A stretch of 64,000 bases of DNA from Phaeobacter sp. G2 (lineage in GTDB: Bacteria > Pseudomonadota > Alphaproteobacteria > Rhodobacterales > Rhodobacteraceae): the NCBI GenBank assembly GCA_025163595.1, contig CP104104.1, positions 1-64,000 on the forward strand, read 5' to 3'. A model generated the notes under the pieces. That model saw only the letters and a list, made by a program, of their open reading frames with translations, was not told where the DNA came from and did not search any database. The position numbers and the translations under genes were made by a program. Shown piece after piece: positions 9,198 to 17,346 of this stretch. The stretch's first letter is position 1, and each line of letters starts with the position of its first letter.

Positions 9198-11111
9198 ATG
9201 CAGTTTTACAAAGAAGGCTTTCGAGGCGGCAATCCGGATGTAAAACCCACGGCAGCTGATCTGCGCGCGCGGGGGGCCTATGAGGCGCTGCCGGACCGGG
9301 TCGATGTGCTGATTGCCGGCTGCGGTCCGGCGGGGCTGTGCCTGGCGGCGCAGTTGGCGCAGGCGCCCGAAATCAAAACCATGATTGTAGATCCCAAACC
9401 CGGTCCCATCGAAAAGGGACAGGCCGATGGGGTCAATACCCGCACCATGGAGATGTTTCAGGCCTTTGGCTTTGCCGAAACGGTCAAGCGGGAAAGCTAC
9501 TGGGTCAACCAGACGGCTTTCTGGTCGCCGGACCCCAGGAACCCGGCGCATATCAGCCGTATTGGCCGGGTGCAGGATGTGCCCGAGGGCTCATCGGAGA
9601 TGCCACATACCCTGATCAACCAGGCGCGGGTACATGAATTGTTCCTGGAGGTGATGAAAAACGCCCCAACCCGGCTGGAGCCTGATTATTCCTGGGCGGT
9701 CCGCGATCTGGAGATTGACCCAACGACCAGCGATCATCCGGTTACGGTTACGCTGGAAAACACCGGTATCAACGCCGGTGAGACCAAAACGGTCCGGGCC
9801 AATTATGTGGTGGGCTGTGATGGGGCGCGCTCGAAGGTGCGCCGTGCGATTGGGGGCGAGCTGCACGGCGATGCGGCCCATCAGGCCTGGGGCGTGATGG
9901 ACATTCTGGCCAATACCGACTTTCCGGATGTGCGGCAGAAATGCCTGATCACCTCGGCGACAGAGGGCAATATCCTGATCCTGCCCCGCGAGGGCGGCTA
10001 TCTGTTTCGCATGTATGTGGAGCTGGACAAGCTGAACCCGGATGAACGTGTTTCCAGCCGCAACTTTACCGCCGATCACATGATCGAAGCGGCGAACAGG
10101 ATCATGCAGCCCTACAGTATCGACGTGAAAGAGGTGGTCTGGTGGTCCATTTACGAGATCGGCCACCGGCTGACCGACCGGTTTGACGATGTGCCTGCGG
10201 GGCAGGACCGGAACCCACGGGTCTTTACCGCCGGGGATGCCTGCCACACCCATAGCCCCAAGGCCGGGCAGGGGATGAACGTCTCGATGCAGGACAGTTT
10301 TAACCTCGGCTGGAAACTGATGCAGGTCTTCAAGGGGCGCTCGGATCCCAGCCTGTTGCGCAGCTATTCGGCTGAACGTTGGGTCGAGGCAAAGCGGCTG
10401 ATCGAGACGGATCATCAATGGGCGCGGATCATGTCGGCGCCTGCCGGAGAGTCCGAGCTCGACAGTGGCGACATGCCACGGTTTCAGAAACAGTTCGTCG
10501 AGAACCTGGAGTTCACCGGCGGGTTGGCGGTGAAATATGATGCCTCAGCGCTGACAGGGCATGAGACTCATCAGGCTCTGGCAACGGGGTTTGAGATCGG
10601 ACGCCGCTTTCACTCTGCCCCGGTGGTTCGGGTGGCTGATGCCATGCAGATGCAGCTGGGCCACGTGGCGGAGGCCGATGGCCGCTGGCGGATCTATGCC
10701 TTTGCGGGCCAGGACAGCGCCGCAGGGTCCGATCTGTATCGGCTGTGTGAGTGGTTGATGAATGACCCTGACTCGGCTGCGCAAAAGTACCGCCGCCCGG
10801 AGGAGGACATTGATGCAGTGATCGACCTGCGCGCCATCTTCCAGCAGGGCTTTGATGCGCTACTGGACCAGCAGATGCCCGAGATCCTGAAACCCTGCAC
10901 GGGCAAGCTGGGCCTACAGGACCACGAGAAGATCTTTTGTGTCGATCACAAAGACGCCGGGGATATATTCGAGATGCGCGGTGTTGATCGCGAGGCGGGC
11001 TGCATGGTTGTGGTACGGCCAGATCAGTATGTCGCCCATGTGCTGCCGCTTGATGCACATGCCCAGCTGAGCAGCTTCTTTGATGGGGTGTTCCGCTCCC
11101 CCAGCACTTAG
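9198..11111 (+). CDS. FAD-dependent aromatic monooxygenase, 3-hydroxybenzoate 4-hydroxylase type
   Basis: A class A flavoprotein hydroxylase of the phenol/hydroxybenzoate group. It shows the FAD motif IAGCGPAG near residue 38, the DG motif VVGCDGARSKVRR near 203, the GD motif TAGDACHTHSPKAGQG near 345, and a C-terminal thioredoxin-like domain. The roughly 638-residue length and divergent MarR gene fit MobA, which converts 3-hydroxybenzoate to protocatechuate with NADPH and O2. Phenol 2-monooxygenase is the main alternative. I prefer the ATG at 9198, seven bases after AAGGAG; an ATG at 9192 is too close to that site. Confidence 0.8.
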   Translation: MQFYKEGFRGGNPDVKPTAADLRARGAYEALPDRVDVLIAGCGPAGLCLAAQLAQAPEIKTMIVDPKPGPIEKGQADGVNTRTMEMFQAFGFAETVKRESYWVNQTAFWSPDPRNPAHISRIGRVQDVPEGSSEMPHTLINQARVHELFLEVMKNAPTRLEPDYSWAVRDLEIDPTTSDHPVTVTLENTGINAGETKTVRANYVVGCDGARSKVRRAIGGELHGDAAHQAWGVMDILANTDFPDVRQKCLITSATEGNILILPREGGYLFRMYVELDKLNPDERVSSRNFTADHMIEAANRIMQPYSIDVKEVVWWSIYEIGHRLTDRFDDVPAGQDRNPRVFTAGDACHTHSPKAGQGMNVSMQDSFNLGWKLMQVFKGRSDPSLLRSYSAERWVEAKRLIETDHQWARIMSAPAGESELDSGDMPRFQKQFVENLEFTGGLAVKYDASALTGHETHQALATGFEIGRRFHSAPVVRVADAMQMQLGHVAEADGRWRIYAFAGQDSAAGSDLYRLCEWLMNDPDSAAQKYRRPEEDIDAVIDLRAIFQQGFDALLDQQMPEILKPCTGKLGLQDHEKIFCVDHKDAGDIFEMRGVDREAGCMVVVRPDQYVAHVLPLDAHAQLSSFFDGVFRSPST

Positions 11112-11171
11112 GCTGGGCGCGTCCCGTCGGCTGTTCAGGTTGAGTTCCCAGTTTGAGGCTCTTCTCAATGT

Positions 11172-11204
11172 TTGACTATAATGATTATGATGTATAATCA
11201 TTAT
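11172..11204 (+). promoter_or_regulatory. promoter and perfect 11-bp inverted-repeat operator
   Basis: ATAATGATTAT (11178-11188) and its exact complement ATAATCATTAT (11194-11204) flank a five-base spacer. Perfect TATAAT hexamers fall in each arm (11177-11182 and 11193-11198), and TTGACT lies at 11172-11177. A dimer bound here would cover the promoter of the downstream five-gene operon. The MarR gene inside that operon is the obvious candidate ligand-responsive repressor. Confidence 0.7.
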
Positions 11205-11264
11205 GGAGACTCACGTTGAGTGCAGGGAGCGTTTGACCCTTAGGGGTTAGCAGGGAGGCGATAA

Positions 11265-12029
11265 ATGCGGATTGACGGACAAATTGCGTTAGTGACAGGT
11301 GGCGGCAGCGGTCTTGGGGCGGCGACGGCGCGGCTGTTGGCGGGGCAGGGGGCCAAGGTGGCGATCCTGGATTATGATCTCACCCGGGCCCAAGCGGTCG
11401 CCGCTGAAATTGGCGGCGTTGCGGTGCAGGCGGATGTTAGCGATGAGGCGGCGGTAAGTACCGCCATGGACAGCGCTATAGATCAGCTGGGCGGCGTGCC
11501 CCGGATTGCGATCAGCTGTGCCGGCGTTGGCATGGCGGCGCGGATTGTCGGGCGCGAAGGCAAACTGTCCTTTGACGTGTTTGAAAAGACCCTGCGGGTC
11601 AATTTGTTTGGCACTTACAATGTGATGAGCCACGCGGCGCGCCGTATGGCCGAGCTGGAGCCGCTGGGTGATGGCGAACGCGGCGTGGTGATCAATACCG
11701 CATCTGTTGCCTTTGAAGATGGTCAACTGGGGCAGGCGGCCTATGCGGCGTCAAAAGGGGCTATTGCCTCCATGTGTCTGCCTGCCGCGCGAGAATTTGC
11801 CCAGTCTGGCATTCGCGTCATGGCCATCGCACCGGGGCTGTTTCAGACCCCGATGATGGAGGGGCTGCCGCCGGAAATCGCCGAAAAGATCACCGCAAAT
11901 ATTCCCTTCCCCGCGCGGTTGGGGGCCCCGGAAGAATATGCCCTTTTGGCCCAGCAGATCATTTCGAACCCGTTTTTGAACGGGACCACAATTCGTCTGG
12001 ACGGGGCCGTGCGCCTGCCGCCACGCTGA
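11265..12029 (+). CDS. short-chain dehydrogenase, probable 3-hydroxyacyl-CoA dehydrogenase (CouN-like role)
   Basis: A 254-residue classical SDR. The cofactor motif TGGGSGLG lies at residues 11-18. An Asp at the end of beta-2 (AILDYD) suggests NAD preference. The structural motif is SCAG near 84 and the catalytic Ser and YAASK are near 146-166. The overall look is that of the type-2 3-hydroxyacyl-CoA dehydrogenases. First gene of the operon, 11 bases before the crotonase. In the proposed pathway it oxidises an aryl-3-hydroxypropionyl-CoA to the beta-keto thioester. The family is secure, the exact substrate is inferred from the neighbours. Confidence 0.8.
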   Translation: MRIDGQIALVTGGGSGLGAATARLLAGQGAKVAILDYDLTRAQAVAAEIGGVAVQADVSDEAAVSTAMDSAIDQLGGVPRIAISCAGVGMAARIVGREGKLSFDVFEKTLRVNLFGTYNVMSHAARRMAELEPLGDGERGVVINTASVAFEDGQLGQAAYAASKGAIASMCLPAAREFAQSGIRVMAIAPGLFQTPMMEGLPPEIAEKITANIPFPARLGAPEEYALLAQQIISNPFLNGTTIRLDGAVRLPPR

Positions 12030-12039
12030 GGAAACGACA

Positions 12040-12807
12040 ATGAGCGACCCAATTCTGAAGATCGAGATCGCCGATACAATCGCGACGCTGACCATGAACC
12101 GCCCCGACAAGCGCAACGCCATGTGCGAAGAGCTGTTGATGGCCCTGGACGCATTCTTTTCCGCGCCGCCCAAAGAGGTGCGGGTGGTGATCCTGACCGG
12201 TACTGCGGGGCATTTCTGCTCGGGGTTGGATCTGTCGGAACATGTTCACCGCTCCGCCGAAGAAAACCTGTATCACTCGCGCCACTGGCATGCGGTGATG
12301 GAGAAAATCCAGTTTGGCGGGCTTGCCGTGGTGTCGGCCATCTTTGGTGCAGCCATCGGCGGCGGGCTGGAGCTTGCCTCATCGACCCATGTGCGTATCG
12401 CCGAAGACTCGACAATTTTCCAACTGCCCGAAGGGCGACGGGGCATTTTTGTCGGCGGTGGCGCAACGGCGCGTGTTGGTCGCTTGTTAGGGCCGGATCG
12501 CATGACCGAAATGATGCTGACGGGTCGCAAATACAATGCCGCAGAAGGCCTGGCTTTGGGGCTGACCCATTATGCCGTGGGCGAGGGTGAAGCCCTGCCA
12601 CTGGCGCAGCAGCTTGCAGGTAAGATTGCCCGCAATGCGCCGCTGTCCAACTATCTGATGATCCAGTCGATTGCGCGGATCAATGACATGTCGCAAAGCG
12701 ATGGATTGTTCACGGAATCCCTGGCCGCTGCCCTGTCCCAGACAACCCCCGACGCCGAAGAAGGCCTGAAAGCCTTTCTTGAAAAACGCGCGCCAAAGTT
12801 TCGGTGA
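12040..12807 (+). CDS. enoyl-CoA hydratase/isomerase (crotonase), CouM-like role
   Basis: A 255-residue crotonase. The oxyanion-hole segments are HFCSGLDLSEH near residue 63 and AAIGGGLELAS near 104. Both catalytic glutamates of true hydratases appear to be present, one in GGLELA and one in QLPEGRRG near 128. This supports hydration of an enoyl-CoA such as a hydroxycinnamoyl-CoA rather than a degenerate activity. It follows the SDR by 10 bases and precedes the MarR gene by 4 bases. A lyase of the Ech/vanillin-forming type is an alternative, but the dehydrogenase and amidohydrolase argue for a hydratase. Confidence 0.82.
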   Translation: MSDPILKIEIADTIATLTMNRPDKRNAMCEELLMALDAFFSAPPKEVRVVILTGTAGHFCSGLDLSEHVHRSAEENLYHSRHWHAVMEKIQFGGLAVVSAIFGAAIGGGLELASSTHVRIAEDSTIFQLPEGRRGIFVGGGATARVGRLLGPDRMTEMMLTGRKYNAAEGLALGLTHYAVGEGEALPLAQQLAGKIARNAPLSNYLMIQSIARINDMSQSDGLFTESLAAALSQTTPDAEEGLKAFLEKRAPKFR

Positions 12808-12811
12808 GGAT

Positions 12812-13309
12812 ATGAAAAAGCTTGAAGGAAAAGCGAGCGGATCCTCCGATGTGGTTACATCGGACGTGACCCATGTCAGCGATGCCACCCTGCGCCAGTT
12901 CATGGGCTATCACATGAAGCGGGCGTTCAACATCATTCAGAGCGATCTGGGGCGCACGCTCAAACCCTTTGATTTGCGTATGTTGACCTATACGGCGCTG
13001 GTTCTGATTGTGGACAACCCCGGTCTGCGGCAGTCGCAGCTGGCGGATGCCATGGATGTGGAACGCCCCAATCTGGTGGTGATAATCGACGAGCTGGAGC
13101 GCCGCGAGCTGATTGTTCGCGACCGGGTCCCAACGGACCGGCGCGCCTATGCCCTGAAGGTGACGCTCACCGGGCGGCAGCTGTATGAGAAAGCCGTGGC
13201 TGCGGTTACCGCCCACGAAGAGCAGCTTTTACAGCAGCTTGACGGTGATACGCGTCAGATCGTTATCGCCGCATTGAAAACAATCGAGACCAATAGAGGG
13301 AAAGCTTAG
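12812..13309 (+). CDS. MarR-family regulator (CouR/BadR-like)
   Basis: A 165-residue MarR regulator with winged-helix landmarks: LRQSQLADAMDVERPNLVVI for the recognition helix near residue 79, then RDRVPTDRRAYALKVTLTG for the wing. The first 30 residues are polar and probably disordered. It is embedded between the crotonase and ligase genes, 4 and 3 bases from them, so it is very likely autoregulated within the operon. CouR-type MarR proteins are relieved by aryl-CoA thioesters. The start at 12812 has GAGGATATG spacing; an in-frame upstream ATG at 12779 lies inside the crotonase gene. Confidence 0.85.
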   Translation: MKKLEGKASGSSDVVTSDVTHVSDATLRQFMGYHMKRAFNIIQSDLGRTLKPFDLRMLTYTALVLIVDNPGLRQSQLADAMDVERPNLVVIIDELERRELIVRDRVPTDRRAYALKVTLTGRQLYEKAVAAVTAHEEQLLQQLDGDTRQIVIAALKTIETNRGKA

Positions 13310-13312
13310 CTT

Positions 13313-15130
13313 ATGAAACGCACGTCGCAATTTCTCAGTCACTCGATTTCCCGTGAAGACCGCGCCGATGGCGCCATTCTGTTGCGCTCAAACCATGGCC
13401 TGGGACCAGTTGTCGACAAGACCTCTGATTGGTTGCACCGCTGGGCCAAGGAGGCACCGGATCGGGTGTTCCTGGCAGAGCGCAGCGGTGCCGGCTGGCG
13501 CGAGGAAAGTTATAGCACCACTTTGCAAAAGGTGCGGCAGATCGCACAGTCGCTGCTGGCACGGGGGATGGGCGCAGGTACGCCGATCCTGATCATGTCC
13601 GGCAATGGGGTGGATCACGGGCTTTTGGCCCTGGCGGCGCAGTATATCGGCGTGCCTGTGGCCCCGGTGGCTGAACAATATTCGCTGATTCACGGCGCCC
13701 ATGGGCGGTTGCGTCAGGCGATCGAGCTGCTGCAACCGACCATGGCCTATGTGGTGGATGCGGATCAGTATGGCGAGGCCCTGAAACTGGACGCCCTGGA
13801 CGGTGTCGAGATCGTCGCCAGCCGTTCTGGCAGCATTGAAACGGTCACGACATTTGATGCCTTGTTGCAGGGCGATGCCGGCGTTGACCTGGATGCAGCC
13901 AATGGGCAGGTCGGCCCGGATACCGTGGCAAAGATCCTGATGACATCGGGCTCAACCTCGGCGCCCAAAGGGGTGCTGACGACCCATCGTATGATGTGCG
14001 TCAACCAGACCCAACTGGCAGACGGGCTGCCGTTTTTACGTGACCGCCCCCCGCGGGTGGTGGACTGGCTGCCGTGGAACCATGTCTTTGGCGGCTCGCA
14101 TAACTTCAACATGATGCTGGCCAACGGCGGCAGCTTTTACATCGACGACGGCAAGCCGGTCAAAGGCCTGTTTGACCGTACGCTGGAAAACCTGTCGATG
14201 GTGACAGGCAGCCTGGTGTTCAACGTGCCGGTTGGCTTTGCCATGCTGCGTGACGCGCTGGAAAAGGACGCGGCTTTGCGTCAGCGGTTCTTTGAAAACC
14301 TGGACCTGCTGTTTTACGCCGGGGCCTCGCTGCCGCAGGATGTTTGGCAAAGCTTTGAGAAGATGGCGGTAGAGATCAAAGGCGAAGTGCCGTTGATGAC
14401 ATCCTCCTGGGGGCTGACCGAAACCGCCCCCGCCACCATGATGCAGCAAGAACCCATTGGCCGGTCTGGCGTTGTTGGGGTGCCGATGAACGGTGTCACC
14501 GCCAAGCTGATCCCGGATGCCGACATGCGCTGCGAAGTGCGGGTCAAAGGCCCCAATATCATGCCGGGCTATTATCAAGATCCGCAAAAGACCAAAGAAG
14601 CCTTTGATGATGAAGGCTATTTCATCACCGGCGACGCCATGGTTTTTGTCGATCCTGACGATGTGAACAAGGGCATGAAGTTTGATGGACGTATTTCCGA
14701 AGACTTCAAACTGTTGACCGGGACCTGGGTGCGCGCGGCAGGGCTGCGGATCGAAATGCTCGCCTGCCTGGCACCGCTGGCAGCGGATCTGGTGATCACC
14801 GGGCAGGATCGCGATGAGATTGGCTTGATGATCTTCCCGGACCGGGATGCGCTGGCAGCGGCTGGGTTCACACTGGAAGAGGAAGACGGCGCTCTGACCT
14901 GCCCGAAACTGCTGTCCGAGATCCATCACCGCCTGAACGAACGTTCAGGTCGTGTGTCTGGCTCATCGACGCGGGTGGTGCGGGCGATTGTGCTGGCAGA
15001 GCCTGCCTCACTGACCGAGGGTGAAGTCACCGCCAAGGGCAACCTGAATTTCCGCAAGGTGCTGACGGGACGCGCCAATCTGCTGAAACGGCTTTATGAT
15101 GACGCGGCTAGCGGCATCGCAAAACTCTAA
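13313..15130 (+). CDS. feruloyl-CoA-synthetase-like acyl-CoA ligase (CouL-like role)
   Basis: A 605-residue adenylate-forming ligase. The phosphate-binding loop MTSGSTSAPKGV lies near residue 210, the substrate and adenine region YAGASLPQDVW and SSWGLTETAP near 335-370, the TGDAM motif near 442, and a Lys in TAKGNLNFRK near 574 that would be the catalytic A10 lysine. The N-terminal part resembles feruloyl-CoA synthetases. It would activate a hydroxycinnamate with ATP and CoA. Ribosome site AGAGGGA at about 13294; the start is 3 bases after the MarR stop. Confidence 0.8.
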   Translation: MKRTSQFLSHSISREDRADGAILLRSNHGLGPVVDKTSDWLHRWAKEAPDRVFLAERSGAGWREESYSTTLQKVRQIAQSLLARGMGAGTPILIMSGNGVDHGLLALAAQYIGVPVAPVAEQYSLIHGAHGRLRQAIELLQPTMAYVVDADQYGEALKLDALDGVEIVASRSGSIETVTTFDALLQGDAGVDLDAANGQVGPDTVAKILMTSGSTSAPKGVLTTHRMMCVNQTQLADGLPFLRDRPPRVVDWLPWNHVFGGSHNFNMMLANGGSFYIDDGKPVKGLFDRTLENLSMVTGSLVFNVPVGFAMLRDALEKDAALRQRFFENLDLLFYAGASLPQDVWQSFEKMAVEIKGEVPLMTSSWGLTETAPATMMQQEPIGRSGVVGVPMNGVTAKLIPDADMRCEVRVKGPNIMPGYYQDPQKTKEAFDDEGYFITGDAMVFVDPDDVNKGMKFDGRISEDFKLLTGTWVRAAGLRIEMLACLAPLAADLVITGQDRDEIGLMIFPDRDALAAAGFTLEEEDGALTCPKLLSEIHHRLNERSGRVSGSSTRVVRAIVLAEPASLTEGEVTAKGNLNFRKVLTGRANLLKRLYDDAASGIAKL

Positions 15131-15140
15131 AGGAAACAAA

Positions 15141-16013
15141 ATGGTAGATATTTCCAAAGTCCGTGCAATCGACTTTCATACCCATGCTGAGGAATCCTGT
15201 GGGTGCCATGCGGATGACGGCTATGACGAATTGCAAAGCACCATGGCCAAGTATTTTGGCGCGCCATGGCAGCACCCGCCCACCATCCCGGAAACCGCCG
15301 CACATTACCGCAAGCAAAACATCGCGGCGGTGATTTTTCCGGTCGATGCCGAACGCGAGACTGGCTATCGCCGGTATTCCAACGATGAGGTGATCGAGCT
15401 GGTCAAGCAGAACGATGACGTGCTGATCCCCTTTGCCTCGATTGATCCCTGGAAGGGCAAGATGGCGGTGCGCGAAGCCCGCCGCCTGATCGAGGAACAC
15501 GGCATCAAGGGCTTTAAATTCCACCCCACCATGCAGGGGTTCTACCCCAATGATCGCATGGCCTATCCGTTCTATGAGGTGCTGGCCGAGCACGGCTGTA
15601 TCGCCCTGTTTCACACCGGCCAGACCGGTGTTGGCTCGGGCATGCCCGGTGGCAATGGCATGCGGCTGAAATACTCCAACCCGATGTATATGGATGATGT
15701 GGCGGTTGATTTCCCGGATATGAAAATCATCCTGGCGCACCCCTCCTTCCCCTGGCAAGAAGAGGCGCTGTCGGTGGCCCAGCATAAGCCAAATGTCTAC
15801 ATCGACCTGTCGGGCTGGTCGCCAAAATACTTCCCGCCAATCCTGGTGCGCTACTGCAATTCCATCCTCAAGAAGAAGGTGTTGTTTGGCTCGGACTGGC
15901 CGATGATCAGCCCCGAGCGCTGGCTGAACGCCTTTGAGCAGATCGACATCAAGGACGAGCTGCGCGAAGACATCATCAAAAACAACGGCGCACGGCTGTT
16001 GGGATTGATGTAA
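15141..16013 (+). CDS. amidohydrolase-family aryl-beta-ketoacyl-CoA hydrolase candidate (CouO-like role)
   Basis: A 290-residue metal-dependent hydrolase of the amidohydrolase superfamily. It has DFHTH at residues 10-14, FKFHPT near 131, LFHTGQ near 155, ILAHPSFPW near 195 and LFGSDWP near 251, which supply the expected His and Asp metal ligands. In Rhodococcus, CouO of this superfamily cleaves 4-hydroxyphenyl-beta-ketopropionyl-CoA to hydroxybenzoate and acetyl-CoA. Its place at the end of this operon supports the same retro-Claisen-type step here. Start at 15141 with AAAGGAAAC upstream; an earlier ATG at 15096 lies inside the ligase gene. Confidence 0.75.
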   Translation: MVDISKVRAIDFHTHAEESCGCHADDGYDELQSTMAKYFGAPWQHPPTIPETAAHYRKQNIAAVIFPVDAERETGYRRYSNDEVIELVKQNDDVLIPFASIDPWKGKMAVREARRLIEEHGIKGFKFHPTMQGFYPNDRMAYPFYEVLAEHGCIALFHTGQTGVGSGMPGGNGMRLKYSNPMYMDDVAVDFPDMKIILAHPSFPWQEEALSVAQHKPNVYIDLSGWSPKYFPPILVRYCNSILKKKVLFGSDWPMISPERWLNAFEQIDIKDELREDIIKNNGARLLGLM

Positions 16014-16022
16014 ATGACTGTT

Positions 16023-16053
16023 CCAATCCCGGCGCTCGTAACGCTGGGATTGG
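16023..16053 (+). terminator. hairpin after the aromatic operon
   Basis: A 12-bp stem (16023-16034 with 16042-16053, one wobble, seven-base loop) starts 10 bases after the amidohydrolase stop. Only a weak T-rich stretch follows, so termination efficiency is uncertain. Confidence 0.5.
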
Positions 16054-16087
16054 TCGGTCTTTGCCGGTGATCGTGACCCCTTAATTT

Positions 16088-16265
16088 GGGACTGTTGCAT
16101 TAGTTCGTTGGTGGCGAGTGTCTGCCTGAGTGACCCATTTGGTTACGCGACATCGAACAGGTCGGCCATGAAGGTGATCTCACCTCTGACGCTTGGCTCA
16201 TTGTGACGGATGTGACCCCGCTTGATAGTTCTGATTGTCTCGATCCCGCTCAAGGTAGCTTTGGC
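16088..16265 (-). pseudogene. IS6-family transposase 3' relic with terminal repeat
   Basis: On the minus strand, 16143-16265 encodes ATLSGIETIRTIKRGH followed by PSVRGEITFMADLFDVA and a stop, which reads as the C-terminal end of an IS6-family DDE transposase. About 40 bases beyond the stop, 16088-16100 reads GGGACTGTTGCAT on the plus strand, resembling the GGnnCTGTTGCA terminus typical of IS6 elements. The rest of the transposase is missing upstream, so this is a dead right end of an insertion sequence. It marks the left edge of the sugar-acid island. Confidence 0.65.
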
Positions 16266-17024
16266 AGTTCATCCCATTAGCTCAGTGGGTGGTTGTAAAT
16301 GCGTTCCAATTCTTGTGAAAACAGCCACCTCTCGGTACCGTAAATCGAGTTGCGCCGAAAAATATGCTTCAGATTTTTCGCTCAATCTCACCAGCACCAT
16401 ATCGAAGGCAAGAGATGTACCCTCTGTCGCGCGGATGCCAACTCTTGGGGAATTTGTGTCGCACAGAGCAAGCCTTTCACGCAACAACAATGGAAACACA
16501 AAGTGACATATACACCCGGCTGCACATACGATCAGATGTATTCTGATGCTCCATCTCAAGCGGAGCTTGATGAAACCCGCATGCTGATCCTAAAAGATTT
16601 GCGGGTGGCAGGCAGCCAACGCATCGAGATGCACTATTCCGTGACGAAGATACGGCGCACTTTCAGAGCCTGAGTTTTAGATCTGCTGCAGCTGTGACCA
16701 CAAAACACTTGAGCGATGGTGTTGCAGTTTTTAGTTTGGACTTTACCGATTCCGTTAATCTTGGGTGCAATCACGGGTTGAACAACCACGGAATTCTCAT
16801 TTGGGATCTACCAACCGACCGCATCGATAGTTTCCAAGTGAGACGTACATCAGCGTCGATAGCGTAACTCACCACGGACTGTAGTCTGGCAGTTTAGCGT
16901 CGAAATGTAACATAATCCAGATTATTGGATTAAAGTGTGTAGTCGGGTGCACGCTACCACCAACTACGACTCTTGTTAGAAAACAGCATCTTACCTAACG
17001 CGAGGAATCGGCACGGGCGCCGTC
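16266..17024. other. gene-free, AT-richer stretch between two transposase relics
   Basis: About 760 bases of lower GC than the surroundings. ORFs up to 107 codons occur on both strands, but none has a ribosome site, recognisable motif or host-like codon use. I read it as decayed mobile-element or island DNA. Confidence 0.5.
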
Positions 17025-17286
17025 TACACACAACTGAGTATCACAGAACGACGCAAGATTGAGCGCTGGATGCAGGCAAAGGTCCAGCCCTTTGCAGAAA
17101 GGCACAGTCGAGAACACAAACCAACGCCTTCAAAGGTGGCTGCCCTGCAAGCGCGACATCCGGCATTGCACAGATCACGATATGAAGGTGATCTGTGATC
17201 GCTTCAACTACACACGGCAGAAGTGTCTTGGGTGGAAGACCCCTGCCGAGGTCTTCCGCGAAAAGAATGTGGGGGAAACGCGATGA
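17025..17286 (+). pseudogene. IS30-family transposase relic with large internal deletion
   Basis: From 17025 the plus strand encodes YTQLSITERRKIERW, the hallmark N-terminus of IS30 transposases. Within about 25 codons the reading changes frame, and from about 17083 it encodes QKGTVENTNQRLQRWLP and then CLGWKTPAEVFREK, the hallmark C-terminus. The roughly 250 codons that should lie between, including most of the DDE core, are gone. The remnant cannot encode an active transposase. It abuts the left end of the sugar-acid island. Confidence 0.75.
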
Positions 17287-17346
17287 CACCCCTAACCTGA
17301 CACCGACACGAGTCGCGGATCAAGTATCGCTCACCTCGAGGGTTCG

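Noticed and set aside
16222..16673. Overlapping ORFs of 94, 96 and 107 codons on both strands
   Set aside because: No ribosome sites, no recognisable family, lower GC, and they sit between transposase relics.
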